NCBI RefSeq assembly: GCF_014649775.1
Contig: NZ_BMTR01000004.1
Location: 475,880-539,879 of the forward strand
Direction: 5' to 3'
Source: Streptomyces longisporoflavus
GTDB taxonomy: Bacteria > Actinomycetota > Actinomycetes > Streptomycetales > Streptomycetaceae
DNA length: 64,000 nt
In this document: positions 41,498 to 50,371 of the stretch, one piece after another
Layout: each line of letters begins with the position of its first letter
Position numbering within the stretch: position 1 is the first letter of the stretch
Translations under genes and position numbers: made by a program
Notes under the pieces: generated by a model
What the model was told of the DNA's origin: nothing
What the model saw: only the letters and a program-made list of their open reading frames with translations
Databases searched by the model: none

Positions 41498-42709
41498 ATG
41501 GAGTTCCGGCAGTCCAGCAAGCTCAGCGAGGTCTGTTACGAGATCCGGGGCCCGGTCATCGAGCACGCCAACGCCCTGGAGGAGGCGGGCCACAGCGTCC
41601 TGCGCCTGAACACCGGCAACCCCGCGCTCTTCGGCTTCGAGGCGCCCGAGGAGATCGTCCAGGACATGATCCGGATGCTCCCCCGGGCGCACGGCTACAC
41701 GGACTCGCGCGGCGTCCTCTCGGCGCGCCGCGCCGTCGCCCAGCGCTACCAGGCGCTCGGCCTCGACGAGGTCTCCGTGGACGACGTCTTCCTCGGCAAC
41801 GGCGTCTCCGAGCTGGTCACGATGGCCGTCCAGGCCCTCCTGGAGGACGGCGACGAAGTCCTCATCCCCTCCCCGGACTTCCCGCTGTGGACCGCCGTGA
41901 CGACCCTCTCCGGAGGCAAGGCCGTCCACTACACGTGCGACGAGTCCGCGGACTGGTACCCCGATCTGGACGACATGGCCTCGAAGATCACCGACCGGAC
42001 CAAGGCCGTCGTGATCATCAACCCGAACAACCCCACGGGCGCGGTGTATCCCAAGGAGATCCTGGAGGGCATCCTCGACCTCGCGCGCCGCCACGGCCTG
42101 ATGGTCTTCGCCGACGAGATCTACGACCAGATCCTGTACGACGACGCGGTGCACCACAGCGTCGCCGCGCTCGCCCCCGACCTCGTCGTCCTGACCTTCT
42201 GCGGTCTGTCGAAGACGTACCGCGTCGCGGGCTTCCGGTCCGGCTGGCTGGTCGTCACCGGCCCGCAGCAGCACGCGAAGAGCTATCTGGAGGGCCTGAC
42301 CATGCTCGCCTCCATGCGCCTGTGCCCGAACGCCCCCGCGCAGTACGCCATCCAGGCCGCGCTCGGCGGCCGGCAGTCCATCCGCGAGCTCACCGCGCCC
42401 GGCGGCCGGCTGCACGAGCAGCGCGACATGGCCTGGCGGAAGCTGAACGAGATCCCCGGCGTCTCCTGCGTGAAGCCGAAGGGCGCCCTCTACGCCTTCG
42501 CGCGCCTCGACCCCAAGGTCCACGCCATCCACGACGACGAGAAGTTCGTCCTCGACCTGCTCCTCCAGGAGAAGATCCAGGTCGTCCAGGGCACCGGCTT
42601 CAACTGGCCGCGCCCCGACCACTTCCGCATCCTGACCCTCCCTTACGCCGACGACCTCGACGCGGCGATCAGCCGCATCGGCCGCTTCCTCAGCGGATAC
42701 CGCCAGTGA
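41498..42709 (+). CDS. alanine-type PLP-dependent aminotransferase (AlaA-like)
   Basis: A 403-residue fold-type I aminotransferase. Visible motifs: RLNTGNPALFGFEAPEEI at the N-terminus, YTDSRGVLSARRAVAQRY, PNNPTGAVYP with the Asn that contacts PLP, FADEIYDQILYDD with the PLP Asp and Tyr, the lysine in FCGLSKTYRVAGFRSGW and the substrate arginine in HFRILTLPY. The length and these blocks match AlaA, which interconverts pyruvate/alanine with glutamate/2-oxoglutarate. ATG 41498 is preceded by GGGAGG. It is probably regulated by the divergent HxlR protein. Confidence 0.87.
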   Translation: MEFRQSSKLSEVCYEIRGPVIEHANALEEAGHSVLRLNTGNPALFGFEAPEEIVQDMIRMLPRAHGYTDSRGVLSARRAVAQRYQALGLDEVSVDDVFLGNGVSELVTMAVQALLEDGDEVLIPSPDFPLWTAVTTLSGGKAVHYTCDESADWYPDLDDMASKITDRTKAVVIINPNNPTGAVYPKEILEGILDLARRHGLMVFADEIYDQILYDDAVHHSVAALAPDLVVLTFCGLSKTYRVAGFRSGWLVVTGPQQHAKSYLEGLTMLASMRLCPNAPAQYAIQAALGGRQSIRELTAPGGRLHEQRDMAWRKLNEIPGVSCVKPKGALYAFARLDPKVHAIHDDEKFVLDLLLQEKIQVVQGTGFNWPRPDHFRILTLPYADDLDAAISRIGRFLSGYRQ

Positions 42710-42799
42710 CATCGCGGAGTCGGACTTCGAGCCGTTCTTCGCCGGTCGCGGTGTGTCACTGCGCTGACAGAGGGTCACTCCTGCTGCCAGGATGGCGCG

Positions 42800-44029
42800 A
42801 TGATGCGTGGAGGCAGGGTCGCCGTCGTGGGCGGGAGCATCGCGGGATGCGCCGCCGCTCTCGCCGCCTACCGCGGGGGCGCCGACGAGATCACGGTGTA
42901 CGAACGGGCCACGGGGCATCTCGCGGACCGCGGTGTCGGGCTCGCGGTGCACGACTCCCGGTACGCGGAGCTGGACTCCGCCGGGTATCTGGACGCGGAC
43001 ATGCCGTGGGTGCAGCTGGCGCGCCGACGCTGGTATGTGCGGGGCGGGCCGGCGTCGGGGCCGCTCGGGCACGAGATCGGGGTCATGCCGTTCCCCTTTC
43101 GTACGTACAACTGGGGCCCTCTGTGGCGTGAGTTGCGCGGGCGTGTGCCCGGGTTCGTGGTCTTCCGGCCGGGCGTGGCGGTGCAGGAGGTGCGGCCCGG
43201 CGCCGAGGACGCCGAGGTGGTCACCGCCGAAGGCACCGAGCGCGTCGACCTCGTGATCGGCGCCGACGGCTACCGCTCCGTGGTCCGCGACGCGGTGTTC
43301 CCCGCCGTGCGGCCCGCGTACGCCGGTTATCTCGCCTGGCGCGGCGCCTTCCCGGCCGACCGGCTCGCGGACCCGGAGCGATGGGCGCGGGAGGACTGCG
43401 CGTACGTCGTCTTCCCTCATGGGCACGTCATCATCTACCGCATCCCCGACGGCGTCGGCGGATACCGCGTCAACTGGATCCTGTACACGGCTCCCCCGGC
43501 GGATCCCGCCCCCGAACTCGGCCTCGACCTGCGGCTCGCCGCCCCGACCAGCCTGCCGCCCGGCGGACTCACGAAGGCCCTGTCGTCCCATCTGTCGTAC
43601 GTGTGCGACGAGTTGCTGCCGCCCTACTGGGGCGACCTCGTCCGCGCGACCACCCCCGAGGAGCTCTTCCTCCAGCCGATGTACGACTTCACCGCGCCCC
43701 GCTACACCACGGGCCGCGTGCTCCTGATGGGCGACGCGGCCACCGTCGCCCGGCCGCACACCGGAGCGGGCGCGGTCAAGGCGCTGCAGGACGCGACGGT
43801 CCTGGAGTCCGCCTTCGCGACGGCCACGACCTGGCCGGACGCGCTCGACACGTATGACACCGACCGCACCGTGGCGGGGAGCGCGATGGTCGATCTCGGG
43901 CGCCGCCTCGGCCGCTCGCTCGTCGAGGACACGCCGCCCTGGGGGTCGATGGACCAGACGGCCCTCGAGACGTGGTGGAAACAGGCCGACGGGAGCGGGA
44001 GGTTCGGGGGCAGCGAGCTGAGACGGTGA
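42800..44029 (+). CDS. FAD-dependent monooxygenase (PHBH family)
   Basis: A 409-residue flavoprotein. The dinucleotide-binding motif is VAVVGGSIAGCAAALAAYRGG with the ribose-binding Glu in VYERA. The DG motif is VIGADGYRSVVRDAVFP near residue 155, and the GD motif is LLMGDAATVARPHTGAGAVKALQDA near 310. Such enzymes use NAD(P)H and oxygen to hydroxylate aromatic or related compounds. No membrane segment is seen, and the partner pathway is not evident. ATG 42803 is an alternative start. Confidence 0.83.
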   Translation: MMRGGRVAVVGGSIAGCAAALAAYRGGADEITVYERATGHLADRGVGLAVHDSRYAELDSAGYLDADMPWVQLARRRWYVRGGPASGPLGHEIGVMPFPFRTYNWGPLWRELRGRVPGFVVFRPGVAVQEVRPGAEDAEVVTAEGTERVDLVIGADGYRSVVRDAVFPAVRPAYAGYLAWRGAFPADRLADPERWAREDCAYVVFPHGHVIIYRIPDGVGGYRVNWILYTAPPADPAPELGLDLRLAAPTSLPPGGLTKALSSHLSYVCDELLPPYWGDLVRATTPEELFLQPMYDFTAPRYTTGRVLLMGDAATVARPHTGAGAVKALQDATVLESAFATATTWPDALDTYDTDRTVAGSAMVDLGRRLGRSLVEDTPPWGSMDQTALETWWKQADGSGRFGGSELRR

Positions 44030-44106
44030 AGCAGGCGCCGGGAGGGCGAGTGTCCATACCCACCTGCCGTTTTGGGTATGCACGCCAAGATCAATAAGAT
44101 CCGGCG

Positions 44107-45426
44107 ATGATCACAAGACATCGGCTGGCGGCCGGGGCCCTCACCCTGCTCGCCGCCTTGACCGCCGGGCTCGGCACGGCGGGCCCCGCCGCCGCCGACG
44201 ACGACGAACCGGCACGACCCTCCCCCAAGGTCGAGCTCGTCCTCGACGTCAGCGGCTCGATGCGGGCCCGCGACATCGACGGCAAGTCCCGCATGGCGGC
44301 GGCGAAGCAGGCGTTCAACGAGGTGCTCGACGCCACGCCCGACGAAGTACAGCTGGGCATACGGACATTGGGCGCCAACTATCACGGCGACGACCGCAAG
44401 ACGGGCTGCAAGGACACCGAGCTCCTCTACCCCGTCGCCGAGCTCGACCAGGCGGGTCGCACCGACGCGAAGACCGCGGTGGCCACGCTCGCGCCCACCG
44501 GCTGGACGCCGATCGGCCCCACCCTCCTGAAGGCGGCCGACGACCTCAAGGACGACAACGAGGAGCGCAGCCGCCGCATCGTCCTCATCTCGGACGGCGA
44601 GGACACCTGTCAGCCGCTCGACCCCTGCGAGGTGGCCCGCAAGATCGCCGCCGAGGGCATCCACCTCACGATCGACACGCTCGGCCTGGTGCCGGACGCC
44701 AAGACCCGCGACCAGCTGAGCTGCATCGCGGAGGCCACCGGCGGCACCTACACCTCGGTGCGGCACACCGATGAACTCTCCGGCCGCGTGAAGCAGTTGG
44801 TGGACCGCGCGGCGGACCCCGTCGCCACCCCCGTGGCGACCGAGGGCGCCGCGCAGTGCTCCGACGCCCCGCAGCTGAAGTCGGGCGTCTACACCGACCG
44901 GGAGAAGTTCGGCGAGCACCGCTGGTACCGCGTGGACGTCGAGCCCGGCCAGGAGCTGCGCGCCGCCGTCAGCGTCGGCGCCGACCGCGCGGTGAACCGG
45001 GACTACGGCGTGCTGCTGCGGGCCTCCACGGAACACGGACGCGAGATCGTGCGGGGCTCCGAGGCGGGCGACGGACGTACGGACGTGATCTCGACCGGCC
45101 TGCGCTATCCGAAGCCGGAGGCCGACGGCGACATCGACGGCGATAACGACGAGGGAGGCGAGAGCGGCGAGTCCGCCGCCGAGACCGTGTGTCTCCAGGT
45201 CAGCAACTCCTTCTCGGCGCCTGCCTCCGTCAAGACGACTCCGGGTCTGCCGGTCGAGCTTGCCGTCGACCTGGTGGACGCGCCCGACGAGGCGTCGGAC
45301 GTGGCGTCCTTCGGGCTTGGCAACGGCTGGTGGCTGCTCGGCACGCTGATCGTCGTCGGCTTCCTCGCCGGTCTGGTCTGGGGCTGGGTCTCCCGCTGGC
45401 GCTTCGCGGTCTGGAGGACCAACTGA
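44107..45426 (+). CDS. exported, membrane-anchored VWA-domain protein
   Basis: A 439-residue protein. A signal peptide (to about residue 35, AAADDDE) is followed by a von Willebrand A domain with the MIDAS motif DVSGSMRARD near residue 48 and the second-metal-site region ATLAPTGWTPIGPTLL and LISDGEDTC. From about residue 255 a beta-rich domain follows (HRWYRVDVEPGQELRAAVSV), then an acidic segment (DGDIDGDNDEGGESGES) and a C-terminal membrane anchor WWLLGTLIVVGFLAGLVWGWV. Four or more cysteines could form disulfides. It is coupled to the next gene through TGATG. The pair resembles surface adhesion or chaperone modules, but no partner is known. Confidence 0.8.
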   Translation: MITRHRLAAGALTLLAALTAGLGTAGPAAADDDEPARPSPKVELVLDVSGSMRARDIDGKSRMAAAKQAFNEVLDATPDEVQLGIRTLGANYHGDDRKTGCKDTELLYPVAELDQAGRTDAKTAVATLAPTGWTPIGPTLLKAADDLKDDNEERSRRIVLISDGEDTCQPLDPCEVARKIAAEGIHLTIDTLGLVPDAKTRDQLSCIAEATGGTYTSVRHTDELSGRVKQLVDRAADPVATPVATEGAAQCSDAPQLKSGVYTDREKFGEHRWYRVDVEPGQELRAAVSVGADRAVNRDYGVLLRASTEHGREIVRGSEAGDGRTDVISTGLRYPKPEADGDIDGDNDEGGESGESAAETVCLQVSNSFSAPASVKTTPGLPVELAVDLVDAPDEASDVASFGLGNGWWLLGTLIVVGFLAGLVWGWVSRWRFAVWRTN

Positions 45427-46217
45427 TGCGTACGACACGTGTGCTGCTCCGCTCCTGCCTGCTGGCCGGTGCGGCGCTGCTCGCCCTCACCGGTACGGCC
45501 GGAGCGGCGTTCGCCGATGGCGGCGACGGTGACGACAAGTCCGCCGCGCCGACCGAGGCCGGTACGTCCTTCCGTACGGCGACCGCGATCCAGCTGGACC
45601 AGGAGGCCACGGCGGAGGCGTCCACCGGCGACTACCTGTACTGGTCGTTCCCGGCGGACATCGGGCAGCGGCCCACCGTGCACGCCACGGTCAAGCTCCC
45701 CGAGGACGCCGCCAGGCACGGCGACTCGACCTGGCGGGTGGATGTGTACGACGGGCTGCGGCGCCATCAGGCGTGCCGGTTCGGCGCACAGTCACGGACC
45801 GCCGCGCAGGACGCCGATACGGTCGAGCTGTCCTGCACCCTGCGCACGGTGCGCGGCTGGTCCGAGCCGTGGGCCAACGACCCGCTGCCCGGCACGTACT
45901 ACGCGCGTCTGACGGTCACCGGCCTCAAGGCGGACGACCTGGGCCTGCCGATGCGGGCGGAGGCGCTGGTCACGTCGAGCGACGCGGGCGGTGCGACGGC
46001 CGTGGACGGGGCGCTCGCGGAGCCGTTGGTGCCGGGCGCCGGCACGAAGTCGCAGGCGGCGTCCAGCGCGCCGGAGGACGGCTGGGCGTCCGGCTGGTGG
46101 TCGTCCCGCTGGCTGTGGACCGCGGGCGGCGGCGTGCTCGGCGCCCTCGCGGGCATCGGCGGTTACTGCCTGACACGCGGTTCGGGCCGCCCGTCGCGCG
46201 TACCCGCGGGGGTCTGA
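45426..46217 (+). CDS. exported, membrane-anchored partner of the VWA protein
   Basis: A 263-residue protein. A signal peptide ends near residue 30 (GAAFADGG). The central beta domain (SFRTATAIQLDQEATAEASTGDYLYWSF and HATVKLPEDA) is like the C-terminal domain of the VWA protein encoded upstream. An alanine/serine linker and a membrane anchor (LWTAGGGVLGALAGIGGYCL) precede a basic tail. Its ATG overlaps the VWA stop by one base (45424-45428), which indicates coupled synthesis. The shared architecture suggests that the two proteins form one complex on the outer membrane face. I do not recognise a named family. Confidence 0.72.
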   Translation: MRTTRVLLRSCLLAGAALLALTGTAGAAFADGGDGDDKSAAPTEAGTSFRTATAIQLDQEATAEASTGDYLYWSFPADIGQRPTVHATVKLPEDAARHGDSTWRVDVYDGLRRHQACRFGAQSRTAAQDADTVELSCTLRTVRGWSEPWANDPLPGTYYARLTVTGLKADDLGLPMRAEALVTSSDAGGATAVDGALAEPLVPGAGTKSQAASSAPEDGWASGWWSSRWLWTAGGGVLGALAGIGGYCLTRGSGRPSRVPAGV

Positions 46218-46229
46218 TCCCGGCGGCGG

Positions 46230-46285
46230 CCGGACCGGGGCTTCCGGTCCGGCAGCCGCTTCGGCAGCCGCTTCGGCAGCCGCCC
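46230..46285. terminator. hairpin followed by 12-bp tandem repeats
   Basis: GCCGGACC and GGTCCGGC form a stem at about 46229-46253. Three copies of CGGCAGCCGCTT/CCC follow at 46250-46285. It separates the VWA operon from a convergent gene. Confidence 0.55.
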
Positions 46286-46301
46286 GTACGGGGTCGAGGT
46301 C

Positions 46302-47033
46302 CTAGTGGCGCGCCGCGGCCGCGCGCCGGTCGGCCATGCACCGCTGCTTCTCCGCGGAGCTCATCGGTCCGGTGCGCTGGTAGACACGGCTCGACGGGGC
46401 GGCGGCGGGGCTGTCGACGATGACGTCGATCTGGAAGGGCGGCGCGTCGGGGCCCGTGGCACGGAACGATCCGTAGACGCGTTTCCGGGCGGGCTGGACC
46501 TCCACCCAGGACGCCTGGCCGGGCTTGATGTCCACTTCGACCGTGCTCTTCTCGGTCCTGGTCCAGGTCCACTTGCCGGACGAGGACTCCACGCCCCTCT
46601 CGAACTGCTCGGCCATCGCGCTTGTCGCCTTGGGGTGAGCCAGGGTCCGGTGCGGGAACAGGCCGTCCTGTGCCTGGTTGACGCTGTCGAACGCGTCGTC
46701 CCGGAAGGTGACGGACCGCTCGCGCTCCAGCGTGCCGCGCGTGCAGTTGACGTACGCCTCCCCGACGGTCCGCGCCTTTTCGTAGTACGAGTAGGTCCGC
46801 CGGTCGGCGGTGAAGGTGCAGGCGTCGGGGCTGTGCTGACAGTAGGCGACGGCCTCGCCGAGGTCGGCGTCCTTCTCGTCCAGGGACGCCGCGGCGGCGG
46901 GCAGCGCCGTCTTGGGAATCGTCTTGTCCACGGGCGGCGGCGCGTCCGCGCCGGCCGGCTGCGCTGCCGGCGAAAGGCCCAAGGCCGCGCAGGCGGCAAG
47001 GACGGCGGTGGCCGTACGTGGTGACAACTTCAC
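46302..47033 (-). CDS. secreted protein of unknown function
   Basis: A 243-residue exported protein. The signal peptide runs to about residue 30 (AQPAGADAPP). The mature part has a helical start, a paired-cysteine segment AYCQHSPDACTF, a third cysteine in VNCTRG, and a beta-rich C-terminal half (KWTWTRTEKSTVEVDIKPGQASWVEVQPARKRVYGSF). The latter pattern, a strand pair with basic residues and aromatic-rich turns, is reminiscent of small secreted beta-barrels, but I cannot name it. It converges with the VWA operon. Confidence 0.7.
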   Translation of the reverse strand: MKLSPRTATAVLAACAALGLSPAAQPAGADAPPPVDKTIPKTALPAAAASLDEKDADLGEAVAYCQHSPDACTFTADRRTYSYYEKARTVGEAYVNCTRGTLERERSVTFRDDAFDSVNQAQDGLFPHRTLAHPKATSAMAEQFERGVESSSGKWTWTRTEKSTVEVDIKPGQASWVEVQPARKRVYGSFRATGPDAPPFQIDVIVDSPAAAPSSRVYQRTGPMSSAEKQRCMADRRAAAARH

Positions 47034-47280
47034 GGTTTCGCTCTCCCTGATCGGCGGCCCGCGTGCTGCGGACTCTCGCCGTGATCATGAGTGCGGCCGG
47101 CGGCGCGGGGCAGGCAACCTGCCGACCGGATCACCCGGAAGGGGACGCTGTGTGGGCAACTGAAGCAGTCGGGAGCGGTCGCGAGCGACCGGGCGCCGTG
47201 GTCCGGGGGTGGTGGCACGCGCGCGAGGAGCGGCGGCGTAGCTTGGGCAATGTCGTGACATTGGAGCAGGATCAGGAGAC

Positions 47281-47328
47281 ATGACCACCGAAGCGCGCAT
47301 TCCCACCTCTGCGGTTCACCATGGGTGA
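47281..47328 (+). other. possible 15-codon leader ORF overlapping the phosphatase start
   Basis: ATG 47281, well spaced from CAGGAG, opens a 15-residue frame (MTTEARIPTSAVHHG) whose TGA at 47326-47328 overlaps the start of the phosphatase at 47321. The phosphatase ATG itself lacks a good ribosome binding site, so coupling is plausible. A frameshift joining the two is the alternative. Confidence 0.35.
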
Positions 47329-47914
47329 CCTGCTCCTCGTCCGGCATGGCGAGACCCAGTGGTCCCTGACGGGACAGCACACCAGTTGGACGGAGATCCC
47401 GCTCACCGAGAACGGCAGGGAGCAGGCCGAGGGGCTCGCGCCTCTGCTCGCGAAGTTCCGGATCGGGGCCGCGTTCACCAGCCCGCGGGAGCGGGCCCGC
47501 AAGACGGCGGAGTCGGCCGGGTTCCCGGCCGCCCGCGTGGACCCCGACCTGAGCGAGTGGGACTACGGGGCGTACGAAGGGGTCACGACGGTGGAGATCC
47601 ACCGCACCCGCCCCGACTGGTACCTCTTCACGGACGGCGTGGCCCCGGGCCCCGCCGAGCACCCCGGCGAGACCCCGGAGCAGGTCGGCGAGCGGGCCGA
47701 CCGGATGCTGGCCAAGGTCGACGCGGCGCTCGCGAACACGGAGGGCAGCGTGGTCCTCTTCGCCCACTCCCACTTTCTGCGGGTCCTGACGGCCCGGCGC
47801 CTCGGACTGCCCGCGTCGGGAGGGGCGCTGTTCCAGCTGGCGACTGGGACTGTCTGCCGCCTCAGTACGGAACACGGGCGCCCTGTGGTGGCGAGCTGGA
47901 ACATCCGCCCCTGA
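47321..47914 (+). CDS. histidine phosphatase superfamily protein
   Basis: A 197-residue phosphatase of the phosphoglycerate mutase-like branch. The N-terminal LLLVRHGETQWSLTGQHTSWTEIPL carries the phosphorylated histidine in RHG and a conserved downstream Gln-His. The second arginine is in AFTSPRERARKTAE, the acid in LSEWDYGAYEG and the second histidine in VLFAHSHFLRVL. It is cytoplasmic, with no signal. These enzymes dephosphorylate small metabolites; the substrate is not predictable. Confidence 0.87.
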   Translation: MGDLLLVRHGETQWSLTGQHTSWTEIPLTENGREQAEGLAPLLAKFRIGAAFTSPRERARKTAESAGFPAARVDPDLSEWDYGAYEGVTTVEIHRTRPDWYLFTDGVAPGPAEHPGETPEQVGERADRMLAKVDAALANTEGSVVLFAHSHFLRVLTARRLGLPASGGALFQLATGTVCRLSTEHGRPVVASWNIRP

Positions 47915-47967
47915 AACCAGGCACACTCTGTCTCATATAGCACTCTCACCACCAAGAAGGATCACGG

Positions 47968-48552
47968 ATGATCACGCTCAAGAAGGAAGACGGCCCTGCT
48001 GATCTCGGCGGAGTGACCCACTTGTCCATAGGGGTGTCCTGGGACCCCACCGTCGGCAGCAGCGGCGGCCTGATGGGCAAGCTCCGCCAGAAGGCCGGCA
48101 CCGACCTCGACCTGATCGCCATCGCGATGTCGGGCGCGGACCCCGTGCGTCTCGCCGGTCTCGACTCCCTGGACCCGCTGGGCAACGGCTCGCTGGTGCA
48201 CAGCGGCGACAACCAGACCGGCAAGGGCGACGGCGACGACGAGACGGTGACCGTCGAGTTCGCGCGCGTGCCGGACAACATCACGTCCATCGTGTTCGTC
48301 GCCGCCGCGTACAAGAAGCGCAGCGCCTTCCAGAACGCCCGCAACATCAGCTTCAAGGTGTACGACGCCACGGGCGGCACCACCCAGCAGGTCGCCGACA
48401 TCTGGCCGAGCCTGCTCACCAACGACAACGGCTGCGCCGTGGCCAAGGCGATCCGGGACGGCGGAACCTGGAAGCTCCAGGTCATCAACGAGACCGGGAA
48501 GATCAAGCAGGGCGACGAGCAGGCCCTGATGCGCTTCGCCAGCAGCAAGTAG
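47968..48552 (+). CDS. TerD-family protein
   Basis: A 194-residue calcium-binding stress protein of the tellurite-resistance TerD group. The typical opening is LSIGVSWDPTVG, followed by DLDLIAIAMSG and an acidic metal-binding stretch DNQTGKGDGDDETVTVEF with two Asp clusters. The family ending is AIRDGGTWKLQVINE. TerD proteins are cytoplasmic and linked to membrane stress and phage or tellurite resistance. This gene stands alone here, without other ter genes, as is common in streptomycetes. The ATG follows AGAAGGA. Confidence 0.88.
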   Translation: MITLKKEDGPADLGGVTHLSIGVSWDPTVGSSGGLMGKLRQKAGTDLDLIAIAMSGADPVRLAGLDSLDPLGNGSLVHSGDNQTGKGDGDDETVTVEFARVPDNITSIVFVAAAYKKRSAFQNARNISFKVYDATGGTTQQVADIWPSLLTNDNGCAVAKAIRDGGTWKLQVINETGKIKQGDEQALMRFASSK

Positions 48553-48557
48553 TCGAT

Positions 48558-48604
48558 GTCCGGGCCGGCCGGGCCGGGCGGGTGCCGGCCCGGCCCGGCC
48601 CGGT
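48558..48604 (+). terminator. GC-rich hairpin after the TerD gene
   Basis: GGGCCGGCCGGGCCGGGC and GCCGGCCCGGCCCGGCCC form a long imperfect stem immediately after the stop codon. Confidence 0.6.
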
Positions 48605-48641
48605 TCGACACGGGCCCCGAAGATCATCAAGACTTGCGGCC

Positions 48642-49547
48642 ATGCGATACGGCGTTAACCTCCTCAATTTCGGCTCAGGCACCACCCCGGACTCCCTCGT
48701 CCGGCAGGCGACCGACGCCCGTGACCTCGGGTTCGGGTTCGCGATGATCTCCGACCACATAGCGGTCACCCCGGATGTGCACTCGGTCTACCCAGCCCCG
48801 TTCTACGACCAGTTCGTGCTCGCCGCACACCTCGCCGGCCGCGTACCGGGACTACGGCTCGGCACGACGATCACGGTGATCCCCTACCGCCATCCGCTCC
48901 AGACCGCCCGCCTCGCCGCCAACCTCGACCGGCTGAACGACGCCGGGTTCATCCTCGGCGCCGGTGTCGGCTGGTCCCGCGCCGAGTACGAGGCCCTCGG
49001 CGTCCCCTTCGACGAGCGCGGCGCCATCACGGACGAGTACCTCGCCGCGATCCGCGCGTCATGGACCGAGGAGACCACCTCTTTCAAGGGCCGCTACGTC
49101 TCCTACGAAGGCATCCACAACGCACCTCTCCCCGCCGCGCAGCTGCCCGTCTGGGTCGGCGGCAACTCCCCCGCGGCCCAGCGCCGCGCGGCACGTCTCG
49201 GCGAGGGCTGGCACCCGTTCATGCCCACGCTCGACGTCCTGCGTACGGCGCTGCCGAGGATCGCGGCGGAGGCCGAGGCCGCCGGGCGCCCCGTGCCGGA
49301 CCTGGTGCCCCGCCTGCAACTGCGGCTCACCCCGCAGCCGGACACCGCGGACCGCCCGCTCGGGCACGGCAGCGTCGACCAGCTCCGTGCCGACCTGGAG
49401 ACCCTGGCCGGGCTCGGCGCCACGGACGTCCTGCTCGACACCTACCCCGGCACACCCGGCGAGCGCGGCACCGCCGACGACGACCGGCGCACGCTCGAAC
49501 TCGTCGCCGAGAAGGTGGTCGACCCCGCGACGGGCGTCATTCGCTGA
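48642..49547 (+). CDS. LLM-class (F420-dependent type) oxidoreductase
   Basis: A 301-residue luciferase-like monooxygenase fold protein. Landmarks are MRYGVNLLNFGSG at the N-terminus, AMISDHIAV, LRLGTTITVIPYRHPLQTARLAANLDRL, the cofactor-binding loop FILGAGVGWSRAEYEALG, and PVWVGGNSPAAQRRAARLGEGWHP. The family uses F420 or FMN. No flavin reductase partner is adjacent, which favours an F420-type enzyme. Substrate unknown. ATG 48642 is chosen because it starts the barrel; a longer frame to 48582 lies in the terminator of the TerD gene. Confidence 0.83.
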   Translation: MRYGVNLLNFGSGTTPDSLVRQATDARDLGFGFAMISDHIAVTPDVHSVYPAPFYDQFVLAAHLAGRVPGLRLGTTITVIPYRHPLQTARLAANLDRLNDAGFILGAGVGWSRAEYEALGVPFDERGAITDEYLAAIRASWTEETTSFKGRYVSYEGIHNAPLPAAQLPVWVGGNSPAAQRRAARLGEGWHPFMPTLDVLRTALPRIAAEAEAAGRPVPDLVPRLQLRLTPQPDTADRPLGHGSVDQLRADLETLAGLGATDVLLDTYPGTPGERGTADDDRRTLELVAEKVVDPATGVIR

Positions 49548-49643
49548 ACGGGCGGGTCCCGGACAGCCGAGGTCCGCAGCCGTTGTCAGTGGCACGAGGC
49601 ACCATCAGAACCAGGCAGCAGGACTTGGGGATGAGGTGGGCCC

Positions 49644-50285
49644 ATGACGAAGCCTCCGACGGCCGTCCAGCGGCGGATCATCGAGGCCGCGGACCCGGCG
49701 ACGGGCCGGCTATCGGGAAGCGAGGCACAGCTGGCGGCACTCGTGCGCCAGCACCTCGCTTTCCGGCACCCCCGCCCGCCGCACGCCTATTTCCTGACGC
49801 CCGCGGGTCATCGCGTACGGGAAGAGGCGGCGCGTGCCCCCGCAGCCGGGGCACCGGCCCCTCCCCCGGCCACTCCGGCCGGCTCCGGCCTCTTCGCCGC
49901 CCGCACCGGCGCCGAGCCCGTGCCGCCGCCGGGTGGCGGGAGCCCGGCCCGCGCACGTGACGTGCGCAGCGCCTGGGAGGGGCTCCTGGAGATGCGCCGC
50001 ATGACCAATTCCGACGGCGCGCGGGACCGTCCCTGCGGCTGGGAGCGTACGCATCTGGTGCAGGCCGCCGCGCTCGCCCTGGAGGCCGCGGGCTGCCCGC
50101 CCGGGCCCGGGGGCTATCGGGTGGGCGATACCCCGCAGCCCGAGGCCGTCGCCGTGCGTGACGTGTCCCCCGACGGGCTGCGGACGTGCGCGAGGGCCCT
50201 GGAGGCCGCGGGATGGCAGGTCAGCGAACATGCCGAGCGGCCTCAGGGCGCGCGCTATCTCCTCGCCTCTCCGCGGAGGGGGTGA
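49644..50285 (+). CDS. protein of unknown function with a proline/alanine linker
   Basis: A 213-residue soluble protein. An N-terminal helical domain (VQRRIIEAADPATGRLSGSEAQLAALVRQHL) is linked by a long Ala/Pro/Gly segment (about residues 62-105) to a C-terminal part with WEGLLEMRRMTN, a helix HLVQAAALALEAAG and a repeated RALEAAGWQVSEH. The two ALEAAG segments look like an internal duplication. No signal, membrane segment or catalytic motif is seen. The start ATG follows GGGGATG with weak spacing. I do not recognise a family. Confidence 0.6.
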   Translation: MTKPPTAVQRRIIEAADPATGRLSGSEAQLAALVRQHLAFRHPRPPHAYFLTPAGHRVREEAARAPAAGAPAPPPATPAGSGLFAARTGAEPVPPPGGGSPARARDVRSAWEGLLEMRRMTNSDGARDRPCGWERTHLVQAAALALEAAGCPPGPGGYRVGDTPQPEAVAVRDVSPDGLRTCARALEAAGWQVSEHAERPQGARYLLASPRRG

Positions 50286-50371
50286 GCGCGGCGGACAGCC
50301 GACGGAGCTGCGACCGTGTGACGTGTGGCAACCGTGCGGGATTGATCAGTCGAACCGTCGAAGGGAATGTC

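Noticed and set aside
41480..44083. An 867-codon minus-strand frame
   Set aside because: Runs opposite the aminotransferase and monooxygenase genes, both with clear active-site motifs; no family resemblance.
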